Source: a virus. From it: DNA of 53,379 nt. Below are positions 15,337 to 25,104 of the stretch, piece after piece. Within the stretch, counting starts at the first letter, position 1. Every line of letters begins with the position of its first letter. Both the position numbers and the translations under genes were made by a program. The DNA lies in the IMG/VR virus record IMGVR_UViG_3300046167_000321, positions 1 through 53,379 of that record, one strand, 5' to 3'. The notes under the pieces were generated by a model. The model was given only the letters and a program-made list of their open reading frames with translations. It had not been told where the DNA came from and did not search any database.

Positions 15337-15582
15337 ATGACTGAAGAAACAAACCAAGTGACGAAGGCACTGAATGATGCCATTGAGGCAAACCTTCAAG
15401 CAGTAGTAGTATCCGGTGTGGATGCTAATGGACAGATGTTTATGACCAGCTCTAATTCATCCCTACCTTTCATGCACTGGACACTAAATCGATCAGTGTT
15501 TGAGTTGGGATTATTTGAGAAAAACAATGCCGACAACGCAAAAAAAGACCCGGAGTCTGTTGACCCCGAGCCTAAAAAATAA
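15337..15582 (+). CDS. Hypothetical protein, last gene of the rightward operon
   Basis: An 81-aa acidic protein with an N-terminal helix and strand pattern (AVVVSGVDANGQMFMTSS) reminiscent of small phage proteins of this length near operon ends; C-terminus is Lys/Asp/Pro-rich. Not recognised. Directly followed by a hairpin and the bidirectional terminator. Confidence 0.55.
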   Translation: MTEETNQVTKALNDAIEANLQAVVVSGVDANGQMFMTSSNSSLPFMHWTLNRSVFELGLFEKNNADNAKKDPESVDPEPKK

Positions 15583-15593
15583 TACAACACTTG

Positions 15594-15659
15594 AGAATGG
15601 TTTGGTCACCATTCTAGTTAGATAAGAATAAACCCTCAGTTAAATGCTGGGGGTTTTTT
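15594..15659. terminator. Bidirectional terminator between converging operons
   Basis: A first hairpin pairs AGAATGG (15594-15600) with CCATTCT (15609-15615). The main terminator is CCCTCAG (15633-15639) with CTGGGGG (15647-15653), extended by A-T pairs, followed by TTTTTT on the plus strand. On the minus strand it is followed by TTTATT. It separates the rightward replication operon from the end of the leftward structural operon. Confidence 0.85.
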
Positions 15660-15661
15660 CG

Positions 15662-18600
15662 TTACTGAGGTATTGCTTTCTCTGTTTGTTCATCAACGCT
15701 TTCAGCACCAAGATAAGCGCCCCGTAATGCAAGCGGTGTCTGATCTGATACAAAGCTGGCCATTCTACCAAATAGATTCATTGCTTGTTTGTCCTTACCA
15801 TCAGCGACTAGCTGTAGCATTCGGTCAAACTCATCAGGACGGGCTACTAGGATATCCATAGTTTCCTGCGCCACATTCTGAATGTCATCTATCATTGGCT
15901 TTAGTACAGCCTTGCTTATGTTTCTAGCAATAGTGGCCTTAGTATTAAGGACGCCATAACGAAGAGTAATAAGCCTATCTGTGAGTTTAGTTAACTCCGT
16001 ATCATACGCTGTGTTAGAACCAAATGCTTCTCCTTTAATGGATCTAGATCCGGTAGAGATGTCCTGAAGTTCTAACATATGTAAGAACTGTGTCTTACGT
16101 TCAGGATTATTCTTAAATATGATATCCAAGCTATTTCTAAATGGGTTAGCAGGATTATTCAGCAGGTCTTGTATTTGTCTACTGGATACATCGTTAACTG
16201 CCCCGGTAGTGTTTCCTTCCGTAAGTGCTATTTTTCTAGACAGGAATACTTTATTACGCAGGAACTCAAGGTATGCCACCTGTATGCCAGATGTAATTAG
16301 ATCACCATCTGGTGATTGAGCCGCCCTCTTCATCAACTCATCTATCGTATTACCTTGACCTGCAACCTTGCCAAATATCTCATTGAATGCAGCCTGAGGT
16401 TCCTGTGTGATCTTAGGTGTTTTTCCCGGTATAAGGTCATCGATGAACTTTGCAGCGGCGTCTGTACGTGCTGAAGCTATAAAGTCAGAATGCTCTTTGG
16501 TAAGTTTTGCCGCCACTGTTTCAGCATCTGTTAAACCTGCTTCCAAGTTCTTCAGATCTCCTACTACAACACGGAATCTTTCCACAACATCAGGTGCTAC
16601 ATTTTCTAAAACAGCTAACTGTGGCTCTAACGCATTGATCATATCCACAGCTCTAGGAGCTTGTCCTGCCTCTAGGTTACGGGCCATGAAGTTCATGGAC
16701 ATACCAAGGTAGGCCTGTGCCATTTCAGCGGTTACGTTTTCATCAGTGCCTGATTGTAGTGCTGCTATGAATGCTTTCTGGTAATCATCTACGCCCTCCA
16801 TAGAGGAACTTAGAGCTACCTTACCTGCTGCATATGCATCAGCCATGCCGGGAGTAACTCCCGTTACTGTAGCAACCTGTCCTTCTTTCCTAAGTGCTAT
16901 CTTCGCTTTGTCCTCAAAAGCTCTAAGAGGTTCTGTGGTACGGAAGGTAGTGTCATGCTTACGATATAGGTCTAGCGCCTCGGTAAATGCAGGATCTCCT
17001 ACATTGTCAGCAATCTGATCTATACCTCGAACAAAGTTTCGTAGCTGTTCACCCTGCTGAGATGTAAGTGGATTGTTATATAATGCGTCTGCACGGAGTG
17101 CCAGTTGGCCACGTAAGTCTGTAAAGACTTCGGCCATAGTTACACCCTGCATCTCAAGACGTGCCAACATTTCTTCTACAGACTCATACACCAGATCACC
17201 ATTAGGGGCTTGAGCCACCCGAGGTGTCATCTTTTCAATCAGCCTGTTGATAGGATCTGCTACTGTCCCGGTCTGCGTAATTGTTTTTAAGAAGTTAGGC
17301 CACTCTTCCGCTGGCACGAATGATGTTGTTAATTTGTGAAATTCTTCTACAGGCAGTTCAACATCCGTGGGTAAGTTATCCCAAGCAGATTTGTATGTGC
17401 TAAAAGACTTCTTCCATGCTTCGTACAACTGAGGCCCACTCATACTGTTGAGCGCCCTGCGTTCAGCGGCATTAGAACCTAGCTGATTGTTTCGTGCGGC
17501 ATCCATAAAGAATCCCAGAACATCATTGTTATTCTGGAATTGATCTAATTCTGAGCTAATAGCCTCTACTGTATTTCCTGCATTGGCAGCCTTAAATGAT
17601 TTGTCTGTTGCTTCCGTAACAATATCACCAGCCAAACCGCTGGCGGCTGCGTCTACTGCATCAGCCCCGCCTAATCCTTCGGCGGTATTTGTCATTGCAT
17701 TCTGAAAACCCTCAACTACTGCAGCGTCTGCAGTTCTCACGGCCTGACTCTGCAATCTACTACGATGCAAGTCGATCATCTTTAGGGACATTGTGTTTGC
17801 TAAGTCATCTGCAAACTTCTCGTAGGCTTCTTCTCCCATTAATGATTTCTGCCATACATATGCACGATCAACGTAATCACGTACGCCTTGACGTACGGCG
17901 TCCACAGAAGTCCGAGGTATGGTAGTATTCCCTAATAATGGGAAGAATGACTCTGAGTTCTCACGGATAACCTCTCCAAGTATAGAAGCACGTTCAGCAA
18001 ATATCTCAGCAGGTACACCAGCAAGATTTGGATCTAGCTCATTTAATACTATTGCGCCTACGTCACGCTCAATACCCGCTTTAGTTAAACCTGAGGTACC
18101 TTTAAATAATGCCTTGATGGGTCTTTTAGCAAGTCCAGCAATTTTGCCTAAGGTCATTAGTCCGCCAGAGAATGCTACGTTGTCTGCGAAGTTAGCAATG
18201 TTACGATTTTCTTCGGCATCAAAGCCCAGCGCCTCGGCAATATTATCACCGAATAAAGGCTTGGCTTCCTGTGGTGTAGTGGCTGTAGTACCAATGTTTG
18301 CGCCTGTACCTAGTATAAACGTCTTTGAGAATATACGGGCAGCATCAATCATCTCTTCAGGCTTCTTCTTGCCTACTTTGGACCATGCCTGTGCTACATA
18401 CCGAGCCATTTTAGGAGATAGGTTGTATGCTTTCTCCAGCTTACTAGCTAAACCTACGCCGCCTACAGAACCAATAAGCATAGAAATAACTTCTTGGCCG
18501 ATAGCATCATAGTCGTTTGTTGGTGGTACTGTAGGGAAGTTCTCTTTAACGTAATCCGTTTCTGGATCTGTTCCTATTAATCCTCCAGTAAGCTCGCCAA

Positions 18601-19165
18601 TCTTATCTGTGATGCCTTCGCCTACTCGGGCAATACCTTTTATAGCCTGTGCTCCGCCACCCGCAATAGTGTTAATTAATTTGGAGTTTGGTGCATTTGG
18701 GTTTGGTACAATGAATGTTTGCTTATTACCCTCGGCATCTTTGGATACCTGAGTACGCATAGCCTCGCCACCTAGACCTTCAATAACGGCTTGCTTACCA
18801 TCGCCCTCAACTGCGGTACCTGTCTGCTGGTAGATCTTCTCGTTACTATCATCAACCGCCTGAATGAACTTATCACGCTTCTCGGAAGGATCTAAGTTCG
18901 CAAACGAAGGATCAGTCATCAATGCTTTATAGATAGGATGCTCAGTATCAATACCTGTGTAGCCCATCCTATTTAAGAAGGAGGGCCTATCATAGTAATC
19001 TGATATGCTTAATGGTGGTTTTTCGTCAGGCTCTGCTTGGTTGCTATCAAAGATTGAAGTGAAATCTTCAATAGTCATATCATTAGACTCGGAGCCTTCC
19101 TCATCAGAAACCGACTGCCCTTGGTTAAACAGGGCTTCAAAGTCTACTACTTGTTCTTCGGCCAT
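15662..19165 (-). CDS. Large internal virion protein, T7 gp16 position
   Basis: This 1167-aa protein is the last gene of the leftward structural operon, the position of T7 gp16, the ejection-channel protein. The N-terminal 60 residues are acidic. Segments around 230-245 (VISMLIGSVGGVGLASKL) and 325-345 are Gly-rich and hydrophobic, which could insert into membranes during genome entry; the rest is long amphipathic helix. I see no lytic transglycosylase motif, unlike T7 gp16. Assignment is from size, position and helix content only. Confidence 0.6.
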   Translation of the reverse strand: MAEEQVVDFEALFNQGQSVSDEEGSESNDMTIEDFTSIFDSNQAEPDEKPPLSISDYYDRPSFLNRMGYTGIDTEHPIYKALMTDPSFANLDPSEKRDKFIQAVDDSNEKIYQQTGTAVEGDGKQAVIEGLGGEAMRTQVSKDAEGNKQTFIVPNPNAPNSKLINTIAGGGAQAIKGIARVGEGITDKIGELTGGLIGTDPETDYVKENFPTVPPTNDYDAIGQEVISMLIGSVGGVGLASKLEKAYNLSPKMARYVAQAWSKVGKKKPEEMIDAARIFSKTFILGTGANIGTTATTPQEAKPLFGDNIAEALGFDAEENRNIANFADNVAFSGGLMTLGKIAGLAKRPIKALFKGTSGLTKAGIERDVGAIVLNELDPNLAGVPAEIFAERASILGEVIRENSESFFPLLGNTTIPRTSVDAVRQGVRDYVDRAYVWQKSLMGEEAYEKFADDLANTMSLKMIDLHRSRLQSQAVRTADAAVVEGFQNAMTNTAEGLGGADAVDAAASGLAGDIVTEATDKSFKAANAGNTVEAISSELDQFQNNNDVLGFFMDAARNNQLGSNAAERRALNSMSGPQLYEAWKKSFSTYKSAWDNLPTDVELPVEEFHKLTTSFVPAEEWPNFLKTITQTGTVADPINRLIEKMTPRVAQAPNGDLVYESVEEMLARLEMQGVTMAEVFTDLRGQLALRADALYNNPLTSQQGEQLRNFVRGIDQIADNVGDPAFTEALDLYRKHDTTFRTTEPLRAFEDKAKIALRKEGQVATVTGVTPGMADAYAAGKVALSSSMEGVDDYQKAFIAALQSGTDENVTAEMAQAYLGMSMNFMARNLEAGQAPRAVDMINALEPQLAVLENVAPDVVERFRVVVGDLKNLEAGLTDAETVAAKLTKEHSDFIASARTDAAAKFIDDLIPGKTPKITQEPQAAFNEIFGKVAGQGNTIDELMKRAAQSPDGDLITSGIQVAYLEFLRNKVFLSRKIALTEGNTTGAVNDVSSRQIQDLLNNPANPFRNSLDIIFKNNPERKTQFLHMLELQDISTGSRSIKGEAFGSNTAYDTELTKLTDRLITLRYGVLNTKATIARNISKAVLKPMIDDIQNVAQETMDILVARPDEFDRMLQLVADGKDKQAMNLFGRMASFVSDQTPLALRGAYLGAESVDEQTEKAIPQ

Positions 19166-19167
19166 GA

Positions 19168-22044
19168 TTACTCCTGTTCAGAATCTGCTGTGGGAAATAG
19201 GAAGGGCATCTCTTGCTTAATGTATTCGATTTCGTAACCCATAGAAGTTAAGGACAACAACGCCTTATCTATTGTACTCTGACTAGGTTTTTCCCCTACA
19301 GCAGACTTGTAATTTGTAATGGTCTGAGCATTAAACTTAGCCAAACCTTCACCCGGTTGAATTAATTCAACTGCATCTGTTGTTACAACTTCGGGAGCTG
19401 CATTAACATTTTGTACTTCAATCTTTACTGTACCTTGTGCCCAACCATACGTGTCAGGTGTATTGGTTAGAACCTTACGGATGTTAGCAAAATACTCTTC
19501 GGCTGTAGCAAGTTCGTTACCAAACTCTGCACCATAGCTCCTTGCTTCCTTAATGAGCGTTTGATCTCTAAGAGTGACAGCAGCCCTACTTGCTTCACCC
19601 ATACGATCCCTAGCAAACTTCTGAAGACCTGCAGCAAATGTTTCGATATTGTTGCTGGTAAGAAGTGAGTTTCGGATGTTTTTGTAGTCTTGGTTAGAGA
19701 AGCCATTGCCTGTCTGTCCCAGAGCTTTACCTGCAGCAAAGATGTACTGGATAGATGCACCCATGAACTGTTGATAAACAGAAGCTGTTTCCCTATTCAT
19801 CACGCCGCTAGAAACAGCATTGTCTAGGTAATCAGTGATCTGATTAACCAACGTACCTTCATTGATATTATCATCTCCAGAAGCACTACCTACTATATCA
19901 AGCATAGCTGATAGCTCGTTACGTCCAGATACAAACAGGGCGTTTACTTTCCCTGCAGAAGTCAGAACGTATGGGTTTCTCCTTGCTAATTCTTCTAGCT
20001 TATATCCCATGACAGCTACGTTGGTAGCCGCACCCATTAACTTGGTTTGATCTGAAAGTAAATTAGATGCGCCACGGACTGATGCCGCTCTACTCTTATC
20101 TAGTTCTTCTGTCTGAATGTTCTTAGGATTTTCTATTACTTCACCTGTAGCAATGTTGGTATAAACTGTCTCGCCTTTATCATTTACACTCTGTCTTGCT
20201 GATACAATCAGACCCGGTTCAGTAGTAACCGCATATGTCTGGTCATTACCCCCAGCCTCGGAGGCTATGATAGAAGACATCTTAACTGGGTATATGTTTT
20301 TCAGATAGTTATTTGCTTCTGCCACTATTTTTGGATCACTAGATGTGAGAGCTAAAGTAGCTTCTGCGTGTTCAGCACTCAAGTTAGCTCTTGTAAGTGT
20401 GCTTGATTTAGACCCATCCAAGTTTGCTTTGGCTGCCGCAATCATTTGTTGCTGCTTTTCAGGTGTAGCCTTCTTCCATGCATCTTGCTCCATTAGAACT
20501 GATACAGATAGCTCTGCAAAGCTGGTAGGAACCTTCTCATCATCAGTCATGTTATAGATGTCTACAAGTGCTTTACCTTCTGTAGATTGCCACAACGCCC
20601 ATGCAGCGTCTTTATCTTCTTGTGTCTCATATATTTTATCATTAGCATATATTTCCTTACGGGCATTAAATGCTATGGTCTTTAGGCTGTTTTCATCAAA
20701 CACAAAGTCTTTTTGCTCTTTAGCTAATTCTAGATCTTTTAGAACCTTAATTCTTGAGTTAAGTGTATCTCTATACACTTTAGATGCAGTCATCTTTTTA
20801 CCCTTTAGCTCTGCTAAGATAGCCTCGCCTTCTTGAGAGGTGGAAAAGGTAAGAGATGGAAGTGCTGTATTTAGTATATCTGTCTGATAATCGATTGCAC
20901 GACCTATCATGGTTTTTAGAATTACAGGGGATACGTTAGCATACTTTGGATTATTCTTAGCATTAGTGATAAACTCATTAAGCTGGTTTTGATTCATTCC
21001 GCCTATATCAGGAAATACCTGTAGATCTTTTTGAAGTGCCTCTAGCTGAGTACGCATAGCCACGACTTCAGGATCTTGCTGATTTTTCTCCAGATTCAGT
21101 GCGGCCAGTGCAGCCAAAACCTTTTCCGAGTCAGTTACCTTACTTATATCGATGCGCTCTGATAGCGTCTTAGTGGTGTCTTTAGGGTCTTTAGGAATAA
21201 TCATCAAAGTACCAACAGCATCACCTACGGCATCCAGAGGGGCTACCCCGCTGTTGCTTGCTGCATCTACTTCAGTTGTGATGCTAGGTGACGTATTATC
21301 ACTTGCAGTAAGCCCGGAAGCAGAGGTAACATTACGCCCTGTCATTTCTTTCCATCTATCTACTCGTGCATTAACTCGATTAAGCCTTTGATCCGCCTGT
21401 CTTTGGCGTACACGATCAATCCAGCTATCACCTATCCCGGCCTCTTGGTATGGCTCGAATGATAGATCTTCATCCGTATCTACGTTTTTAGTAGATAGGC
21501 TGGACAGTAACAGTTCGCTGCTATTGTCTTCAGACTGATTGGAACTCAGAACAGTTTCTGTTTGAGTATCTAAAGCTGATGTTTCCTCGTTATTAACCTC
21601 AGATTCTGGCTTTACTTTAGGTTCTGTTGCTTCCAGAGGGTTAGTAATCGTACCATCCGGGGCCTGAAACCTAATTCTGTTTTCTTTAATACCTAATTGT
21701 AGGTCACTTACAATTTGATTTGCAGTCATCCCACCCACAAGGTTACGATAAATCGTAGCTTCTATTCCGGGTAAATTAGGATAGTTCGCAGCCAGAGATG
21801 CGGCCTGAGATCTATAATTTGTAGTCTTAGCGGCTGCTTTAGCTTTAGCTTTTTCACGGTCCTGTATATCTGAAACAGCTAACTTAAACAGATCATCATC
21901 TGCCTTGTTACGGGCAGCACGAGCTGCAGTAAATGAGGATGAAAACGAGTCAGCAAATCCAGTGGCAAAGCCTACTAGGGCGTCACTAGGGCCATCATCA
22001 TAATACTTACGAAAATCACCAAACTTATATTCACTGTAGCTCAT
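19168..22044 (-). CDS. Large internal virion protein, T7 gp15 position
   Basis: This 958-aa, strongly helical, charged protein lies between a gp14-like and a gp16-like gene, the place of T7 gp15. It opens with an Ala-rich segment (FATGFADSFSSSFTAARAARNKADDD), then a low-complexity Ser/Glu/Asp stretch at 150-290, then long helices. No enzymatic motif is visible. It probably forms part of the core or the ejected trans-envelope channel. Its start overlaps the 190-aa gene by 14 bp. Confidence 0.55.
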   Translation of the reverse strand: MSYSEYKFGDFRKYYDDGPSDALVGFATGFADSFSSSFTAARAARNKADDDLFKLAVSDIQDREKAKAKAAAKTTNYRSQAASLAANYPNLPGIEATIYRNLVGGMTANQIVSDLQLGIKENRIRFQAPDGTITNPLEATEPKVKPESEVNNEETSALDTQTETVLSSNQSEDNSSELLLSSLSTKNVDTDEDLSFEPYQEAGIGDSWIDRVRQRQADQRLNRVNARVDRWKEMTGRNVTSASGLTASDNTSPSITTEVDAASNSGVAPLDAVGDAVGTLMIIPKDPKDTTKTLSERIDISKVTDSEKVLAALAALNLEKNQQDPEVVAMRTQLEALQKDLQVFPDIGGMNQNQLNEFITNAKNNPKYANVSPVILKTMIGRAIDYQTDILNTALPSLTFSTSQEGEAILAELKGKKMTASKVYRDTLNSRIKVLKDLELAKEQKDFVFDENSLKTIAFNARKEIYANDKIYETQEDKDAAWALWQSTEGKALVDIYNMTDDEKVPTSFAELSVSVLMEQDAWKKATPEKQQQMIAAAKANLDGSKSSTLTRANLSAEHAEATLALTSSDPKIVAEANNYLKNIYPVKMSSIIASEAGGNDQTYAVTTEPGLIVSARQSVNDKGETVYTNIATGEVIENPKNIQTEELDKSRAASVRGASNLLSDQTKLMGAATNVAVMGYKLEELARRNPYVLTSAGKVNALFVSGRNELSAMLDIVGSASGDDNINEGTLVNQITDYLDNAVSSGVMNRETASVYQQFMGASIQYIFAAGKALGQTGNGFSNQDYKNIRNSLLTSNNIETFAAGLQKFARDRMGEASRAAVTLRDQTLIKEARSYGAEFGNELATAEEYFANIRKVLTNTPDTYGWAQGTVKIEVQNVNAAPEVVTTDAVELIQPGEGLAKFNAQTITNYKSAVGEKPSQSTIDKALLSLTSMGYEIEYIKQEMPFLFPTADSEQE

Positions 22045-22603
22045 CTAAAGGTCCCTCTTCTGCATTTAAGCCAAGCATCTCTGCTTGCATATCTTGGTCT
22101 GCGGGTTCCCCTGCTAAATCAGCTTCTGGTGCCATTAGGCCCATCTCTTCTTCAGCCGCCTGTTCTTCTTCTGGTACATCCTCTTGTTCAGGATCAACCT
22201 CTACTAACCCATCACGTTCAATTAGATCAGCAATGTGTTGTACATCTTCTTTTGTTGGGACTTCTGTGTTGTCCTCAAAGCCCATCTCATAGTCGATGCC
22301 GAGCTGTACGCACATAAGTTCGATTGCCCGGGCGGTAGGACCAGCCATCAGGATTCCGAAGTCTATTGAAATTAAACCGTCCATGATGGAACGGCTTATG
22401 AAGAAGTCTGTCATCGTGGTTACGGAGACACCGCTAGACACCAATGTATCCAAGCCTGTTTGTGTCTGTGGCTTCTTAAATGTCTTATCTACATACTTTA
22501 AGAACTGATCTGGATGATCATATTCTGGTGGCCTATGCCATGATTGATTTCGTGTATCGGAGAGGAAGTTCTCACCGGGGATAGGGATATCAAAGTTCTG
22601 CAT
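22031..22603 (-). CDS. Structural-operon hypothetical protein, acidic C-terminus
   Basis: A 190-aa protein with a helical N-terminal part (LKYVDKTFKKPQTQTGLDTLV) and a very acidic C-terminal 60 residues (DPEQEDVPEEEQAAEEEMG). It is unrecognised. I chose ATG 22603, which has GGAGGG at normal spacing; a TTG one codon upstream is less likely. Genes of this kind between internal virion proteins are probably minor virion or chaperone proteins. Confidence 0.55.
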   Translation of the reverse strand: MQNFDIPIPGENFLSDTRNQSWHRPPEYDHPDQFLKYVDKTFKKPQTQTGLDTLVSSGVSVTTMTDFFISRSIMDGLISIDFGILMAGPTARAIELMCVQLGIDYEMGFEDNTEVPTKEDVQHIADLIERDGLVEVDPEQEDVPEEEQAAEEEMGLMAPEADLAGEPADQDMQAEMLGLNAEEGPLDELQ

Positions 22604-22808
22604 CAACCATACCCTCCTCTTCCATTAGTTCATCATCAAGACGCTCACCGGATTCATCACCCTTAGTGTCTTCCATGATTTCATCTTCTAGTTTGATAAA
22701 ATATTCAGGCGTATATTTCATATCGGGAAACTGTTCCATGAACTCTTCGGGTAGGTTTCCGGTATAATATTCCCGAACAGACGCCCGGATTGCTGCTTCT
22801 AAATTCAT
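22590..22808 (-). CDS. Small acidic protein in internal-virion-protein block
   Basis: A 72-aa protein starting MNLEAAIRASVREYYTG, then acidic with EDEIMEDTKGDESGERL. Unrecognised. It overlaps its neighbours on both sides (4 bp and 14 bp), indicating coupled translation with the gp14-like and 190-aa genes. Confidence 0.5.
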   Translation of the reverse strand: MNLEAAIRASVREYYTGNLPEEFMEQFPDMKYTPEYFIKLEDEIMEDTKGDESGERLDDELMEEEGMVDAEL

Positions 22809-24685
22809 TGCAACCTCTCATAATTAACTGCTAAGTATCCGTTTGGATGTACGTGGACAGCATGCGGGAACTTCTCTTTGGCCTCATCAGCCATAATACC
22901 TACGTTGTTTTGGGAGCCAGCACCCAGCTTTTTAGCTGTGTCATTCCAATCCCATTTGTATAGGGCAAGACCTGAACTGTGGGTTCCAATACGGCGTATA
23001 TTTGTTTTTAGATCTGGATCAGACAGGAACGGCAGGAATGAAGCCATTGTGGCCATAAATCCTGTACCCCCGGCTGCGGCTGCTGCTGTACCCCCGGCTG
23101 CGGCTGCGCCCCCGGCTGCGGCAGTGCTGGCACCAAACATGCCCCCGGCACCAAACATACTTCCCAGTACGCTGCCTCCTATTTGACCTATAGCACCAAA
23201 CAAGGCATTTTTCTTAGACGCCTTGGCTTTCATAGCCGCAATCTGTGCTTCCATTTTCATCTGGAACATCTTCAGGTCACGGTCCTTCTGGCTTTCAGAG
23301 GATGTGGCTAAGTAGTTAAACTGCATATCAGCACGATTCCATAGGCGGTTGTGCTGTTCTGATGTAATGCCGAGTATAGTCTTGGCATCCATCTGTGCGG
23401 CGGAGAATGCCATCTGTGTGTTAGTATTCATTACTTGTCTGCGCCAACCAACATTATCCTGATCAATCTGATGTTGGTGTGTCTTCTCAAATTCAAACAT
23501 ACGCATCTCAGCGGCCTGATTTGCCCGTGCTGTTGCGTTGATTTCGCCTAAGTTAAACTTCTCAAATGCATCTTTCATCTGAGAAATGGCAAGCCCAGTG
23601 TTAGTGGATAATGTTGTGTACCACTGTTCACGGTCTAGCTCATTTGTAATATCAAATCGCTTACCTAAGTTAGTTTCCTTGGCATCCTCAAATAAAGCTA
23701 AATACCTTTGGGACGCATTAAGCATACCAGCTTGCTGTTGGTTAGCTAAGTTAGCTAAGTCTAGGTTCTTAACAACAGTAGCGTTATATGTAAGTGCCTG
23801 TGTCTTTGCATCTGCGTTTGCTATCTTGAGCTGCGAAAGGATACGAGCCTTCTGCATAAACTGAGCATTCTTGGCAGTCATATTCTCCGAAGCAATACCG
23901 TTCATGATATTTGCTTCTTTGTCAGCAATTCCTACGAGGTTAGACATCATTGCAGTAGCCAGCTTGGCTGTGATCTGCTGAGAGTCTGCCCCTTTAATAT
24001 TCAAAGATCCCTTAATGGAGTTGGCCATATCAGCCATAAACCCGGGGATCTTGTATTCGCCTGTGTTAGGATCTACGAAGTGTTTCTGTAGAAGGTCTAG
24101 CTGACCTACAACTGTCCTCTTACTATCAACAAATCCAAATTCACCTAAATCACGGGCAACTAATTTACCTGCAATAGTGCTTGTGTCTAATACATTTGAT
24201 GTGTTGTACATCGCTACATCATTTAGACTGTCAGTTGCAGCATCACCCTCGAGGGACATCTGCGTTTCATCTACATCTACTAACGATCCTGATGATGCTG
24301 TAGCTGTGGATGCATTAGCACTTGTACCTGTTTCATTAATAGCGTTGGTTACTGAAGCGGAGTTGTATCCTGTCTGGGCTGTAGGAGCCTCGGGCATAAG
24401 ATTAGCCCCGGCTGCCGTAGTACCCGTAGCTGCAGTAGTATTAAATTGATTTGTACTTCCGTAGTTTACCTGAGTGCCTTGAGTTCCACCAGCATTGGAA
24501 TCCATAAAAGGTACTTGTTGGCCTACCAACATACCTTGATTAGCAGCGTAGCTAGTAGGATCATCCAGTATCTTCTGTGCTTCTAGCACCACATCACTGT
24601 TTCCTACACGTCTGTCACTATACTGCTGACCCATAAATCTGCGGCCACCAGTTAGACCTCCGGGTGAAGTTACATTAATCGCCAT
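22805..24685 (-). CDS. gp14-position virion protein with C-terminal S74 autoprotease domain
   Basis: This 626-aa protein has a Gln/Ala/Asn-rich helical body (residues 180-480), a Gly/Ala hydrophobic stretch at about 500-555 (FGAIGQIGGSVLGSMFGAGG, then poly-Ala/Gly), and an Ala/Gly codon repeat region at 23065-23130 in DNA. The last 70 residues look like a Peptidase_S74 intramolecular chaperone: SDPDLKTNIRRIG carries the Ser and Lys five residues apart that form the catalytic dyad, then LALYKWDW, GIMADEAKEKFPHAV, GYLAVNYERL. S74 domains normally cap trimeric fibres and cleave themselves off, so its presence on a protein in the T7 gp14 position is unusual. Confidence 0.65.
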   Translation of the reverse strand: MAINVTSPGGLTGGRRFMGQQYSDRRVGNSDVVLEAQKILDDPTSYAANQGMLVGQQVPFMDSNAGGTQGTQVNYGSTNQFNTTAATGTTAAGANLMPEAPTAQTGYNSASVTNAINETGTSANASTATASSGSLVDVDETQMSLEGDAATDSLNDVAMYNTSNVLDTSTIAGKLVARDLGEFGFVDSKRTVVGQLDLLQKHFVDPNTGEYKIPGFMADMANSIKGSLNIKGADSQQITAKLATAMMSNLVGIADKEANIMNGIASENMTAKNAQFMQKARILSQLKIANADAKTQALTYNATVVKNLDLANLANQQQAGMLNASQRYLALFEDAKETNLGKRFDITNELDREQWYTTLSTNTGLAISQMKDAFEKFNLGEINATARANQAAEMRMFEFEKTHQHQIDQDNVGWRRQVMNTNTQMAFSAAQMDAKTILGITSEQHNRLWNRADMQFNYLATSSESQKDRDLKMFQMKMEAQIAAMKAKASKKNALFGAIGQIGGSVLGSMFGAGGMFGASTAAAGGAAAAGGTAAAAAGGTGFMATMASFLPFLSDPDLKTNIRRIGTHSSGLALYKWDWNDTAKKLGAGSQNNVGIMADEAKEKFPHAVHVHPNGYLAVNYERLQ

Positions 24686-24929
24686 TTTTATCTCTTTCCT
24701 TCTGACAGGCCTTCACTTCATCCCGTAGTTTCACATAGTCAGAAACAACCATTGGAATGGCCGTATACCCATCCTGCAGAACATCTAGTTCTACCGACAG
24801 CTCTTCGTTAAATTCTTGGGAATACTGTTTTAGCGGGGGGCAGTAGACTTCTAACTTAGTCCTATAGACCGTCTCGGCGCAGCCTTTTAATAAGGCCATC
24901 CCGGCTATTAACAGAAGTATCTTCTTCAT
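24675..24929 (-). CDS. Outer-membrane spanin (Rz1-like lipoprotein)
   Basis: From ATG 24929 this is an 84-aa lipoprotein: MKKILLLIAGMALLKGCAE, a lipobox with Cys near residue 17, then a helical soluble part. Its 5' end lies inside the i-spanin gene in another frame (68 bp overlap), the classical nested Rz/Rz1 arrangement. It would sit in the outer membrane and with the inner spanin fuse the two membranes at lysis. An in-frame upstream start (24989) exists but would put the signal peptide internal, so I reject it. Confidence 0.75.
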   Translation of the reverse strand: MKKILLLIAGMALLKGCAETVYRTKLEVYCPPLKQYSQEFNEELSVELDVLQDGYTAIPMVVSDYVKLRDEVKACQKERDKNGD

Positions 24930-25104
24930 GCTTTGCCATCGCTTTGTAAAAATCTGAAGACCGTTTCTGGGCCTGTAATTCGTCGGCAAGAACTTTACCT
25001 TTTTCTATCTTCTTGCCATCCTTGCGCCCTAAGACGTAGAGAATAGGAAGCAATAGAGCTAAACCAGCAATAAGGTAGAGTTTGATCTTGCCGAAGATAA
25101 ACAT
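24862..25104 (-). CDS. Inner-membrane spanin (Rz-like)
   Basis: An 80-aa protein with one N-terminal membrane helix (about residues 7-26, KLYLIAGLALLLPILYVLG) and a charged periplasmic helix ending GLIKRLRRDGL. This topology fits an i-spanin, although it is shorter than lambda Rz. Its start overlaps the stop of the 114-aa gene (TAATG), and the o-spanin gene begins inside it. Confidence 0.7.
   Translation of the reverse strand: MFIFGKIKLYLIAGLALLLPILYVLGRKDGKKIEKGKVLADELQAQKRSSDFYKAMAKHEEDTSVNSRDGLIKRLRRDGL

Noticed and set aside
12135-15582. A toxin-antitoxin pair among the small rightward genes.
   Set aside because: No toxin or antitoxin motif could be seen; gene order fits nucleotide metabolism.
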